DNA from: Ensifer adhaerens
Lineage (GTDB): Bacteria; Pseudomonadota; Alphaproteobacteria; Rhizobiales; Rhizobiaceae
Direction of reading: 5' to 3'
Length of the DNA: 64,000 nt
Assembly: GCF_013283195.1 (NCBI RefSeq)
Contig: NZ_JABEKT010000002.1
Location: forward strand, 1,116,001 to 1,180,000
Position 1 is the stretch's first letter, and every line of letters begins with the position of its first letter. Under the pieces are notes generated by a model. The model saw only the letters and a program-made list of their open reading frames with translations. It did no database searches and was not told the DNA's origin. The position numbers and the translations under genes were made by a program. This document shows positions 27,349 to 35,313 of this stretch, one piece after another.

Positions 27349-28656
27349 TTAGTTTCCGATGGCTGCCGCGATTGCAGCGTTCGCCTTCTTGGTGCCTTCG
27401 GTCAGGGCCGCTTGCGCATCCTTCTGACCGGCAAGCATTGCCTCGAACTCCTCGTTGAGAATGTCTCTCACCTGAGGAAGATTGACGAGCCGCACACCCT
27501 TGGAGTTTTCCGTCGGCGCCTTGCCCATCATCTGCAGGATCGGCGTCTCGCGGCCGGGGTTCTTTTCATAGAAGCCCGACTTCTTGGTTTCGTCGTAGGC
27601 GGCAAGGGTGACGGGCAGATAGCCCGAGACCTGATGCAGTCGTGCCTGGATTTCCGTCTTCGACAGGAAGTTGAAGAACTCGGCGATGCCCTTGTATTCA
27701 TCATCGGACTTGTCGCCGAACACCCAAAGGCTTGCGCCGCCGGGGATCGTGTTCTGCGGACCGTTGCCGTCGTAATAGGGCAACTGGCCGATGCCGTACT
27801 TAATGCCCGACTTGATGATGTCGCCGAGACCGCCCGATGATTCCGTCAGAATGGCGCATTCACCTGAAGTGAAGAGCTGCTTGGCCTCCGAGGTGCGGCC
27901 GCCATAGCGAAACGTGCCGTCCTTGGCGAGATCTGCAATCGCCTGGAAATGCTGGACGAACAGCGGCGCGTCGACCTTGAGTTCGACGTCGAGACCGGCA
28001 AGGCCGTTCTCATTGGTTCCGTAAGGCACGTTGTTCCAGGCCGCGAAGTTCTCTGTCTGGATCCAGGTGAGCCAGGTAGAAGTGAATCCGCAGGCTGAAG
28101 CGCCGCTGGCCTTGATCTTCTTGGCTGCGTCGAACACTTCCGGCCAGGTCTTCGGCGGATTCTCCGCATCAAGGCCGGCTTTCGCGAACGCATCCTTGTT
28201 GTAGTAGAGGATCGGCGACGACGAATTGTAGGGGAAGGACAGCATCGTGCCGTCAGCCTTCGAATAATAGGCGACGATCCCGGGCAGGTACTGGTCCTTG
28301 TTGAATTCGTAACCGCCTTTCTGAAGCACCTCTGCCACCGGCAAGATTGCGCCTTCGGCGCCCAGCATCACGCCACTGCCGGCATCGAAGACCTGCAGGA
28401 TAGCGGGGGCCTGCTTGGAACGGAATGCGGCAATGCCGGCGTTCAACGTTTCCGGGTAGGTGCCCTTGAAGACCGGAACCACCTTGTAGGCGGTCTGGCT
28501 GTCGTTGAACTCCTTTGCCAGCTTGTCGACGACCTCGTTGTTGGCGCCGGTCATGGCATGCCACCAGGAAAGCTCGGTGGCTGCCAGCGCATTCGAGGCA
28601 AAGCCGGCTGAAAATACGGACGCGACCACAACGGTCCAGTTCAAATGTCTGAACAT
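27349..28656 (-). CDS. ugpB: sn-Glycerol-3-phosphate binding protein
   Basis: A 435-residue periplasmic protein. The start at 28656 (MFRHLNWTVVVASVFSAG) has GGGAGG seven bases upstream and a signal peptide ending near AALA at residue 26. UgpB hallmarks include ELSWWHAMTGANNEVVD, YKVVPVFKGTYPETLNAGIA, APAILQVFDAGSGVMLGA and PFNSSSPILYYNKDAF-like sequence (here PYNSSSPILYYNKDAF). First gene of the ugpBAEC operon, which imports glycerol-3-phosphate and phosphodiesters as phosphate sources. I could not find a convincing Pho box upstream. Confidence 0.95.
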   Translation of the reverse strand: MFRHLNWTVVVASVFSAGFASNALAATELSWWHAMTGANNEVVDKLAKEFNDSQTAYKVVPVFKGTYPETLNAGIAAFRSKQAPAILQVFDAGSGVMLGAEGAILPVAEVLQKGGYEFNKDQYLPGIVAYYSKADGTMLSFPYNSSSPILYYNKDAFAKAGLDAENPPKTWPEVFDAAKKIKASGASACGFTSTWLTWIQTENFAAWNNVPYGTNENGLAGLDVELKVDAPLFVQHFQAIADLAKDGTFRYGGRTSEAKQLFTSGECAILTESSGGLGDIIKSGIKYGIGQLPYYDGNGPQNTIPGGASLWVFGDKSDDEYKGIAEFFNFLSKTEIQARLHQVSGYLPVTLAAYDETKKSGFYEKNPGRETPILQMMGKAPTENSKGVRLVNLPQVRDILNEEFEAMLAGQKDAQAALTEGTKKANAAIAAAIGN

Positions 28657-28736
28657 AATTCCTCCCATTTCTCAAAAGCCAGGCTATTAGGCGGGCCCGG
28701 CGGATTCGATCCTCCTCGACCGAAGCTTGCACAACC

Positions 28737-28790
28737 TTCGTTGCGAAACCAAAAAGTAGTAGAAACGAAATGAAATGAATATGCAACGAA
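28737..28790. promoter_or_regulatory. Inverted repeat in the ugp promoter region
   Basis: TTCGTTGC at 28737-28744 and GCAACGAA at 28783-28790 are perfect mirror halves, 38 bases apart, in the AT-rich region upstream of ugpB. They could be spaced operator halves or chance. No regulator gene is adjacent. Confidence 0.25.
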
Positions 28791-28910
28791 AATTTGCCGC
28801 CGGAATGCCTGTTCCACTGAGCCTCGGAGGGCTGCGGTTCAGCACCCCTCCGATCGTTAGTATCTGCAGAAACCAATCTGTGCCGACAACGTATTAATCG
28901 GATCATAGCT

Positions 28911-29388
28911 TCAGATAGCTGGTGTTAATGCGGCATTGACACCGATTGGGGCGATGATATCGCCGGTCACGACATGACCGCAAATGACGGGTCGCCACTG
29001 CTTTTCGGCGAAGTCGGTACTCAGCAGGAAACCGACACGCCAATCCATGCTGTCATAGGTTTGAGCATCGATCTGGCTGAAGCGGGGGCGATGTTTCCCA
29101 GGTGTTTCCGCCTGGCTCGCCGATATCCGGTTATATTCTGCAACGATGGTCTGCACGGCCTGGTGTTCGGTCGTTTCCATCGGCGCATTCAAGGCGTCGG
29201 GACCGATGAGCAGCGGGATCCACTGGCGCGGATCGATGAACTTCGGTCCGATGATGGATGATGAGGGCCGTTAGATAACCGTCCAGGCCGCTCATGGCGG
29301 CAATGGCCGACGCCTCTGCATGAAGGCTGCGAATGCCTCGTCGCCCAGCTTTGATCGTGCGGTTGGAGCCTGGCTATGATCCGTCATG
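28911..29388 (-). pseudogene. UPF0149 / YecA-family gene, frameshifted
   Basis: Starting at ATG 29388 the frame gives MTDHSQAPTARSKLGDEAFA and stops early. A second frame continues SGLDGYLTALII, and a third carries GPKFIDPRQWIPLLIGPDAL to DSMDWRVGFLLSTDFAEKQW. In order these make a UPF0149/YecA-like protein, a family with a domain often followed by a metal-binding SEC-C motif. One base is lost near 29330 and a four-base repeat (ATCC-type) is inserted near 29262. The gene is therefore broken. Products of this family are often found beside IS66 elements in rhizobia, and an IS66 tail lies directly upstream here. Confidence 0.7.
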
Positions 29389-29394
29389 CTGCAA

Positions 29395-29656
29395 TCTGCC
29401 TGATTTGCCTGACTAACAATACCGCCGAACGGGCGCTGCGCGGCTTCGCTCTCGGCAGAAAATTGTGGTTGTTCACCAGCTCCGACCGCGGTGCTGAGCG
29501 GGCCGCATTCATGGCGACGCTGATCATGACCGCCAAGCTTTAATGACATCGGTCCTCAAGCTTGGCTTGCCCATGTGCTCGCCCGCATCGCCGATGATCC
29601 GGTCAGCAAGATTGACGAGCTTTTGCCTTGGAATTGGAAAGCGAAAAAGGGCTGCT
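29395..29656 (+). pseudogene. IS66 tnpC 3' remnant, frameshifted
   Basis: The frame reads NTAERALRGFALGRKLWLF and RGAERAAFMATLIMTAKL before a stop near 29540. Removing one T there restores NDIGPQAWLAHVLARIAD and the typical IS66 ending KIDELLPWNWKAKKG. Only the last about 85 residues of a 500-residue transposase remain. It is not adjacent to the tnpC head at 13538, so it is probably a separate copy. Confidence 0.82.
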
Positions 29657-29888
29657 AACGCGGCTGCCGCGTAAACAATGCTCGAAAAAGCTCCTCCGAG
29701 CGCTGGAGGCCTTCATCCGTCAAGATCAATGACTTCGTCTTGTTCGCCGGATCGCCGATCAGGCCCTTTTTGAACAATCGATCTGTCGTATCCCAATCAA
29801 AACCCTTCCACGCCCGACGCCCGTCATGCAGCGTCAGCCATAGTAGCGCCAGGACAGCGTCGTCGATCTTGTCCTCGTCGATCTCCAT
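29655..29888 (-). CDS. DUF6429 family protein
   Basis: A 77-residue protein: MEIDEDKIDDAVLALLWLTL, HDGRRAWKGFDWD, then LILTDEGLQRSEELFRALF. It is well conserved with the DUF6429 family, common near transposases in rhizobia. It looks like a small winged-helix-type protein, but no function is known. The frame is intact although flanked by broken genes on both sides; its stop overlaps the end of the IS66 remnant. Confidence 0.8.
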   Translation of the reverse strand: MEIDEDKIDDAVLALLWLTLHDGRRAWKGFDWDTTDRLFKKGLIGDPANKTKSLILTDEGLQRSEELFRALFTRQPR

Positions 29889-29925
29889 GCCGAAATGATA
29901 ACATGCCCGCGACCCAATATCCTGC

Positions 29926-30086
29926 GGCCTTCAGCGTATGCGTACGATCTACCAGCGTGCAGACCAGATCAACAGCGCCGGCGGCTATCTGCGCAGCCTG
30001 ACCGACAAGGCGAGGGAAGGAAAATTCTCGACCTGGTCAATGGTCATGGCCCTGCTGCGCGCCACGCTGGACGAAAGCAAGAGACT
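29926..30086 (+). pseudogene. repC 3' fragment (plasmid replication initiator)
   Basis: The frame gives IYQRADQINSAGGYLRSLTD and KAREGKFSTWSMVMALLRA, matching the conserved C-terminus of RepC from repABC plasmids. Everything upstream of this short piece is missing, and the frame runs on into the antisense of a PIN-toxin gene. It is evidence that a repABC replicon recombined here. Confidence 0.7.
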
Positions 30087-30405
30087 TCAATCCCGTCCCG
30101 AAGCAATTGCTTCGGCTTCGAGCTTGCCGGAAATCGCAGAAACCGCTGCGTCGATCGACAGGATCCGATCCTCGTATGTCGAGAACAGGCCGTCCATCCA
30201 GCGCCTGAGACCGTTTGCCTTGGCGGCAGCACCTTTCCGCTCGAGCAACATGATCCCGCGCTCGATCTCGTGGACTGTGACCGACAGGAAAAACTCAGTT
30301 GTGTCTTCAGCCTTGTCCAGCCACGCGATCAGCCCCGTCGCGGTCTCGGTCCGCGAAAGGTGACAATAGCCAGACCACATTCGTGTCGAGGAGATATGCT
30401 GTCAA
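30087..30405 (-). pseudogene. PIN-domain (VapC-like) toxin, frameshifted and truncated
   Basis: A TTG at 30405 overlaps the antitoxin stop and begins LTAYLLDTNVVW, the N-terminal PIN motif with its first acidic residue. The frame then shifts near 30350 to give TGLIAWLDKAED, FFLSVTVHEIERGI and DAAVSAISGKLEAEAIASGRD. It stops at the repC fragment, so the last about 35 residues, including the final acidic residues, are gone. The toxin is almost certainly inactive. Confidence 0.8.
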
Positions 30406-30650
30406 AGAGCGACATCCCGTGAAGGCGAGGTATTGCGCTCAAACTCTCCGCCGGGAAAGGTCTTCAGGTATGAAACGAAGCTGGAACGACGGGGTTTAAG
30501 GGCGCGCTGTGCAATCTCCGCCGGCTGTAAGGGGACAAGAGCAGCTACCGGCTTTCCATGCCGGGTGATCGTGACGAATTCGCCCTTGATGGCTTCATCG
30601 ACATAGCTGGAGAGACCAGCTTTCGCATCCTTTAAACTGACAGTGGACAT
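30402..30650 (-). CDS. Phd/YefM-type antitoxin
   Basis: An 82-residue antitoxin starting at ATG 30650 with GGAGG seven bases upstream. The DNA-binding part reads MSTVSLKDAKAGLSSYVDEA, then GEFVTITRHGKPVAALVPL, as in the PhdYeFM family; the C-terminal tail (FVSYLKTFPGGEFERN) would wrap the toxin. It is intact, while its toxin gene next door is broken, so it is now an orphan that may still neutralise related toxins. Confidence 0.88.
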   Translation of the reverse strand: MSTVSLKDAKAGLSSYVDEAIKGEFVTITRHGKPVAALVPLQPAEIAQRALKPRRSSFVSYLKTFPGGEFERNTSPSRDVAL

Positions 30651-30718
30651 CGGCGCCTCCGTAAAGTGGTCACATATAACTATGTATGGGCTTGACCCCA
30701 CTCAGGGTCAAAGGACGG

Positions 30719-30859
30719 TTACGCCGCTTCGATCGCCAGAAGTCCGGATCGCCTCGCGCGATCACACAGATTCTTGACAGATGAAGGCGACCATTTGGTC
30801 CCGCCGCGTGGCGTACGCTCGTAAAGTTTCTTGAGCTGCGCCCCAATCTCCCGAATCAT
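30719..30859 (-). CDS. Very small hypothetical protein (46 aa)
   Basis: ATG 30859 opens MIREIGAQLKKLYERTPRGG and continues TKWSPSSVKNLCDRARRSG to a TAA at 30719. Composition is basic and helix-turn-helix-like, but I do not recognise a family. It begins 15 bases after the stop of the 67-residue frame, so the two could be a small operon or one gene split by a frameshift. Confidence 0.4.
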   Translation of the reverse strand: MIREIGAQLKKLYERTPRGGTKWSPSSVKNLCDRARRSGLLAIEAA

Positions 30860-30874
30860 GCGGTTGTCTGTTGT

Positions 30875-31078
30875 CTACGACTTCCTGAACCGCTCCAAGC
30901 GGTTGTCGACGATGTATTTTTCGTGTGCGGTTAGCTTAATCAGCAGCTTGCCGGCATCGCTGGTGCGGCCATTGGCAATTGCGTCCCGGAGCTGGTTAGC
31001 GATGCTGTCCCTTTGAGCCAGATAGTTCCTCGCAAACAGTACTACCGTTGATGGATGTGGCCTATCGGTGTCGCTCAC
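30875..31078 (-). CDS. Small hypothetical protein (67 aa)
   Basis: The frame reads MSDTDRPHPSTVVLFARNYL, AQRDSIANQLRDAIANGRTS and a charged C-terminus ending LERFRKS. It is helical, soluble and not recognised. No strong ribosome site is visible. The 46-residue frame follows at once. Confidence 0.4.
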   Translation of the reverse strand: MSDTDRPHPSTVVLFARNYLAQRDSIANQLRDAIANGRTSDAGKLLIKLTAHEKYIVDNRLERFRKS

Positions 31079-32003
31079 GCTTACGTTTCTCCGGTCCGTG
31101 ATTTCTTTTGGATCACCAATCCCAATTGCGTCAAAAGAGGTTGAAACTGTGTCCGAAGCGACCCTTGGTGATCAAGATCGATAGTACACCGGCGTCATCT
31201 GCAGCAGCGAGCCTCGATAAGCCGACTGCTGCCTCAGCTCACACTGAACGGGCCGTCGGGAAGGTTGAGACCGAAGCGGCTAGCCTTGGCGCGGTGTTGA
31301 ACGAGGCTGGCTACGATGCCCGGAAGGCTGAATAACAGAAAAATTCATAAGTTGTGTCGTCGCGCTATTGCGATCAGGTTTGAATTGAGCATCATCGTAG
31401 CGTCTGTGAATTCGAACGCTCAGACGGGGCCCTTTCTCTTGCTTGCAGGAGAAGGGGCCTTTTCGTCTCCACATGCGCTACGACGCTAGCCAAGCGAACC
31501 ATCGAGCGGCTTCAGAGTCCCGCCATCGTACGCATCTTCTGGAACCTCGGCGGCCGAAGGGGCTGCTGGCGGCGTTTTTCAAGCCACCATACGAGCGCCA
31601 CTATGTCTTCTTCCATGCATTCTGCACGAGCGGGGGATCTGCCTGTTAGGCTCATGACGATCTGGTGGCGAAGGGTGACATCTCTCGGGAAAGCGGAGCG
31701 GCTTGCCGGGGGTGGTCGGTCCCGGTTCCCGGCCTGCGGCCGGCGCTTGCGCTGAACCTCCTGCGGCGACCCTTTTAACCGGTCAAGCCGCGCGCGAACG
31801 GGCTCTGGCCGCAATGGCGGCCGCCGCCTGGTACGCTCATCCTAGTTTGGTCCGTGCAGCATGACCAGCGTGGGCACACACGCGCCCGAAGCCAGTTTCA
31901 CGGAGATGCCCAGCCGACTGGGCACCAGGCGCCGTGCGGTCGCGTTGGCGCATTTGATCTCGCATTGTGCGCTCGTTAAGCCATGCGCTTCCGCAGAACG
32001 TCT
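31079..32003. other. Long stretch without a supported gene
   Basis: A 75-codon frame at 31108-31335 (ending LNEAGYDARKAE) has no ribosome site or known relative. The part from 31475 to 31975 contains short frames on both strands that look random. Apart from a terminator-like hairpin near 31430 and the out-of-frame tail of hicB at 31976-32003, nothing can be assigned. Position and texture suggest decayed plasmid DNA. Confidence 0.5.
31430..31465 (+). terminator. Rho-independent terminator-like hairpin
   Basis: GGCCCTTTCTC (31430-31440) pairs with GAGAAGGGGCC (31451-31461) with one mismatch, over a ten-base loop, and TTTT follows. On the plus strand this is a good terminator shape; no clear gene ends upstream. 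Confidence 0.6.
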
Positions 32004-32300
32004 TCAGCGAGTGAAACGTTGACGCGAACTGCCTTTTTCGCCGCAGTCTTCATCGCAACGATGAATGGCCACACCGTCTTTATTTTCAAGGTCTGACATA
32101 ACATTTTCAAGGCTAGATGGCTCAGGAATAGCCTCCCCGTCCTCTACAAGACCTTCGACGTGCAGCGCCAAGGCTTCCTCGACCTTCGCGCGCGCCTCAT
32201 CGAGGTTGGTACCGGCGGTTACGACACCAGGAAAATCGGGAAAGGAAGCACCGTAGTCACTGTCGGCGTCCTTGTGGATCAGTCCAATATAGTTGCGCAT
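31976..32300 (-). pseudogene. hicB: HicB-like antitoxin, frameshifted near its 3' end
   Basis: From ATG 32300 the frame gives MRNYIGLIHKDADSDYGASF and PDFPGVVTAGTNLDEARAKV, the HicB RNase-H-like antitoxin fold. After GVAI it runs out of family sequence and stops at 32004. The neighbouring frame holds the missing end, FIVAMKTAAKKAVRVNVSLAE then DVLRKRMA, the ribbon-helix-helix-like tail (written here in two parts). A single-base shift near 32070 thus breaks the DNA-binding region. An ATG-less GTG at 32309 would add three residues. Confidence 0.75.
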
Positions 32301-32305
32301 GGTCG

Positions 32306-32404
32306 TCACCTCAGTTTCGAGCCGGATTGCTTGATCGGGATATCCCTTTTTGGATGCGGGACCGTAACCCGGCCAGGCTTCGTTTTTTAGGAAGACCCAA
32401 GCTA
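32306..32404 (-). pseudogene. hicA 3' remnant
   Basis: Upstream of hicB one frame ends KTKPGRVTVPHPKRDIPIKQ then SGSKLR, with a TGA overlapping the hicB start region. This is the C-terminal half of a HicA mRNA interferase. A stop codon precedes it and the N-terminal half, including the catalytic histidine region, is missing. Gene order hicA-hicB is the usual one. Confidence 0.7.
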
Positions 32405-32441
32405 TCTGTTTGATGTTCGGTTGTTTTGCGGGTGTTTCGCG

Positions 32442-33512
32442 CTAGCGAAGCCACTCGTTCCAGCGTTGCAGCAATTGCGCCGCATTGGCGTTGATCCATT
32501 CAGCGTCGGGGACAACCATAAAGTCCCGAACCTCGTTCGCATGCGGCATCGTCTTGCGTACCTCTTCCGACATCAAGGCGATCGCGTCGGTGCTTGGCGG
32601 TGTGCACGAGAGCACTTCGCAAGCCATCGCCTGCGCCTCCGGCGAATTCAGCCAGAAGGCCATCAGTTTCAGTGCGTTGTCGCGATTCTGTGCTCCTTTG
32701 ACGAGCGCAATGCGGTCGCCGACCAGAAACGATGCCTTATAGGACCATCCAATCGGTAAACCTTCGTTCTGCATCGCCTTGGCGCGCGTCAGCCAAATCT
32801 GCCCAATCGAATAGTCGCCATTGCGAAAGCCTTGCACACTCTGATCGCCAGTTTTCCACCAGACTGAAACCGCGGGCCGGATTTCGTCGAGTTTTTTCAG
32901 CGCCCGTTCCACGTCGAGCGGAAACAGCTCTTCTCGGCTGACGCCATCGGCAAGCAGCGCCGCTGCCATCACACGCCAGGGGTCGTCGAAATTGGGAAAT
33001 GCCCGCTCGCCGGAAAAGGTCTTGCTATCCCACATATCGGCCCAGGTCTCAGGTGTCGGTCCGCCATCGCCGGTTCGATAGGCGAGCAACGTCGCCGTCG
33101 ACTGCAACAGCGCGCCGCCGGCAGCACAGGCGTTTGGGCCGAGATCTTTTCGTCCGGCAAACTGTTTGCAGAAATCCGTCAGGTCCTCCGTGACCGCCTT
33201 GTGGGCCGTCGATGCCGCCTGGATCTCACCGTCGAGATAAAGATCCCAGGTGACATTCCCAGTCTTCACCATCGCCGCGACTTTGGCCCGCATTTCAGCA
33301 TTGGTCGCAACAACCGTCACGACCTCAATCCCGGTCGCCTTTGTGAAGGGATCGAACCAGGCCGCTTTCAGCGCGCGGTCGTAGGCACCGCCCGTCGAAG
33401 CGATGACAACCTGCTCGGTTGCAAGCGATACCGAGGACCAGGATAAAAGAGACAAGGCGCTTGCAGCCACCACTCGGTGAGCTCTCGTCCAACGCAGCGG
33501 AAATGAAATCAT
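32442..33512 (-). CDS. Polyamine-type ABC transporter binding protein (PotD-like)
   Basis: A 356-residue periplasmic protein. A signal peptide covers about residues 1-32 (MISFPLRWTRAHRVVAASAL onward, cleaved near SLATEQ). The mature domain belongs to the PotD/SBP_bac family: EQVVIASTGGAYDRALKAAW, TWDLYLDGEIQAAS, FPNFDDPWRVMAAALLADG and VGDRIALVKGAQNRDNALKL. It is the last gene of a four-gene importer operon and lies 48 bases after the second permease gene. The substrate is not spermidine with any certainty; the linked aminotransferase suggests an amine or amino acid derivative. Confidence 0.88.
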   Translation of the reverse strand: MISFPLRWTRAHRVVAASALSLLSWSSVSLATEQVVIASTGGAYDRALKAAWFDPFTKATGIEVVTVVATNAEMRAKVAAMVKTGNVTWDLYLDGEIQAASTAHKAVTEDLTDFCKQFAGRKDLGPNACAAGGALLQSTATLLAYRTGDGGPTPETWADMWDSKTFSGERAFPNFDDPWRVMAAALLADGVSREELFPLDVERALKKLDEIRPAVSVWWKTGDQSVQGFRNGDYSIGQIWLTRAKAMQNEGLPIGWSYKASFLVGDRIALVKGAQNRDNALKLMAFWLNSPEAQAMACEVLSCTPPSTDAIALMSEEVRKTMPHANEVRDFMVVPDAEWINANAAQLLQRWNEWLR

Positions 33513-33560
33513 GGCAGTTTCCTTTGTAGGGTTGGCAGGGGAAATGGATCGCGCACTTGC

Positions 33561-34424
33561 TCAGCCGCGCTTTTGGGCATTGGCCAAGTGAATGGCGCCC
33601 ATCAACAGGAGGGAGATGACGACCAGCACCGTCGAAACAGCTGCGATGACGGGCGTGAGGTTGAAGTCGATATCTTCGAACATCTTGCGACCGATCGACT
33701 TGCCGCCGATATCCGAGATGAAGAACGCGACCGTGGCTTCATCGAACGACGCCAGAAAGGCAAACACCGCCCCTGCTGCCACCCCCGGTGCAATATTGGG
33801 CAAGACCACAAGGGCGAAGGCTTGCAGCCTGTTGGCGCCGCAGTTCAACGCTGCCAGTTCCAGCGCCGGGTCGAAGCGTTGCAGCGCCGCCGTCACTGTG
33901 ATCATCACGTAAGGTGTGGCAAGGACCGTATGGGCGATGAGAAAGCCGAGGAAGTTGCCCGTCAGTTGCAGCGGCGAGAACACCAGATAAAGGGCGACGC
34001 CGAGCACAATGTGCGGCACGATCATCGGCCCGAGCGCAAGCGCTTGCAACGCCGAACTGAAGGGGAGACGCCCGCGCACGATCGCGAGCGCGGCCATCGT
34101 GCCCATAATCGTAGCGGTCGCAGTCGTGGCAAGTGCGATCTTAAGGCTGAACCAGGTTGCCGCCATCCAGTCCGGATCGCTGAAATAGGCGCGGTACCAT
34201 TTGAGGGTGAGCCCGCTCGTTGGAAACTCAATATAGTCCTTTTCGCTAAGCGACATCGGGATGACGATCAACGTTGGCAGCAGTAGGAAGAAAAGGACGC
34301 AGCCGATGACGACAGCCAGAATAGTCACGCCAAAAGCCTTGGCGAAGACCTGAACGGCGGCCGAGTCGTAAAGGTCGCGAACCGGTGACAGACGATTGGT
34401 GGAGTGGGTGAGATCAGTGGACAC
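33561..34424 (-). CDS. ABC transporter permease, PotC-like
   Basis: A 287-residue permease with about six hydrophobic segments. Typical sequence includes LPTLIVIPMSLSEKDYIEFP near the N-terminus and an EAA loop LELAALNCGANRLQAFALVV. The C-terminal FLASFDEATVAFFISDIGGK is a PotC/PotI hallmark. It overlaps the preceding permease gene by eleven bases. Confidence 0.9.
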   Translation of the reverse strand: MSTDLTHSTNRLSPVRDLYDSAAVQVFAKAFGVTILAVVIGCVLFFLLLPTLIVIPMSLSEKDYIEFPTSGLTLKWYRAYFSDPDWMAATWFSLKIALATTATATIMGTMAALAIVRGRLPFSSALQALALGPMIVPHIVLGVALYLVFSPLQLTGNFLGFLIAHTVLATPYVMITVTAALQRFDPALELAALNCGANRLQAFALVVLPNIAPGVAAGAVFAFLASFDEATVAFFISDIGGKSIGRKMFEDIDFNLTPVIAAVSTVLVVISLLLMGAIHLANAQKRG

Positions 34425-35313
34425 TGTGCAATCCCTTGCTGAGCGAGAGTGTCTTTCGAAACAGGAAAACGAAGATCAGCGTCACGGTCAAAAGCACCGT
34501 CGACAGCGCTGCGGCAAACGGCCAGTCGAGCAGCACAGTCGTCTGCTGTCCGATCAGGGTCGCCATGAGCATCGATCCGGGACCGCCTACCAACGCCGGC
34601 GTGATGTAAAAGCCCAGCGCAAGGACGAAGCACAAAACGCTGCCGGCAAAGACACCCGGCAGGCTGAGAGGCAATGTGATGCTGATGAACGCGCGAAACG
34701 CGCCAGCTCCCAGGTTCCGCGCAGCCCTGTTATAGTCGGGCGGCAATGTCCGCAGGGTTGAATAGATCGGCAGGATCATGAACGGCATCAGCACATGCGT
34801 CATTGCGACGATCACCGCACCCTGCGTGTAGATCAGCTTCATCGGCCCGTCGGTGATACCGGCATCGGCTAGTAGCGTATTGACGATGCCGTTGCGCTGG
34901 AGAAGCACCACCCAGGCATAGGATCTGACCAGAACCGAGGTCCACAAAGGTATGAAGACGCAGGCCGCAACCACCATGGCGATGCCATGTCTCAACCGTG
35001 CCATCAGATAGGCGACGGGAAAGCCGAGAAGAAGGCTTGCAATCGTCACAATGAAGGCAACCTTGACCGTACTCGCCAACACGCCGAGATAGAGCGGCTC
35101 GGCAACAAGACGCCGATATTGCTCAAGGCTTCCGCCCTCAAAACTCAAGCCAACAAGCCGGGTGACGGGGTAGACGAACCCGATGGCCAGAGCCACGACG
35201 AGGGGCGCCGCCAAGCACACCGAAACGCCACGCGAATAAAACCGCGCGGATGCCGCAGTCGATCGTCGCTGGTGGGGAGAAGTCGGCTGCAGAACTTCGG
35301 AAGGCCCGCTCAT
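34414..35313 (-). CDS. ABC transporter permease, PotB-like
   Basis: A 299-residue permease partner of the PotC-like protein, with six or so membrane segments. It has FVYPVTRLVGLSFEGGSLEQ near the N-terminus, LVRSYAWVVLLQRNGIVNTL as in PotB/PotH, and an EAA loop AARNLGAGAFRAFISITLPL. The start overlaps the ATPase gene stop by four bases (ATGA). Confidence 0.9.
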   Translation of the reverse strand: MSGPSEVLQPTSPHQRRSTAASARFYSRGVSVCLAAPLVVALAIGFVYPVTRLVGLSFEGGSLEQYRRLVAEPLYLGVLASTVKVAFIVTIASLLLGFPVAYLMARLRHGIAMVVAACVFIPLWTSVLVRSYAWVVLLQRNGIVNTLLADAGITDGPMKLIYTQGAVIVAMTHVLMPFMILPIYSTLRTLPPDYNRAARNLGAGAFRAFISITLPLSLPGVFAGSVLCFVLALGFYITPALVGGPGSMLMATLIGQQTTVLLDWPFAAALSTVLLTVTLIFVFLFRKTLSLSKGLHSVH

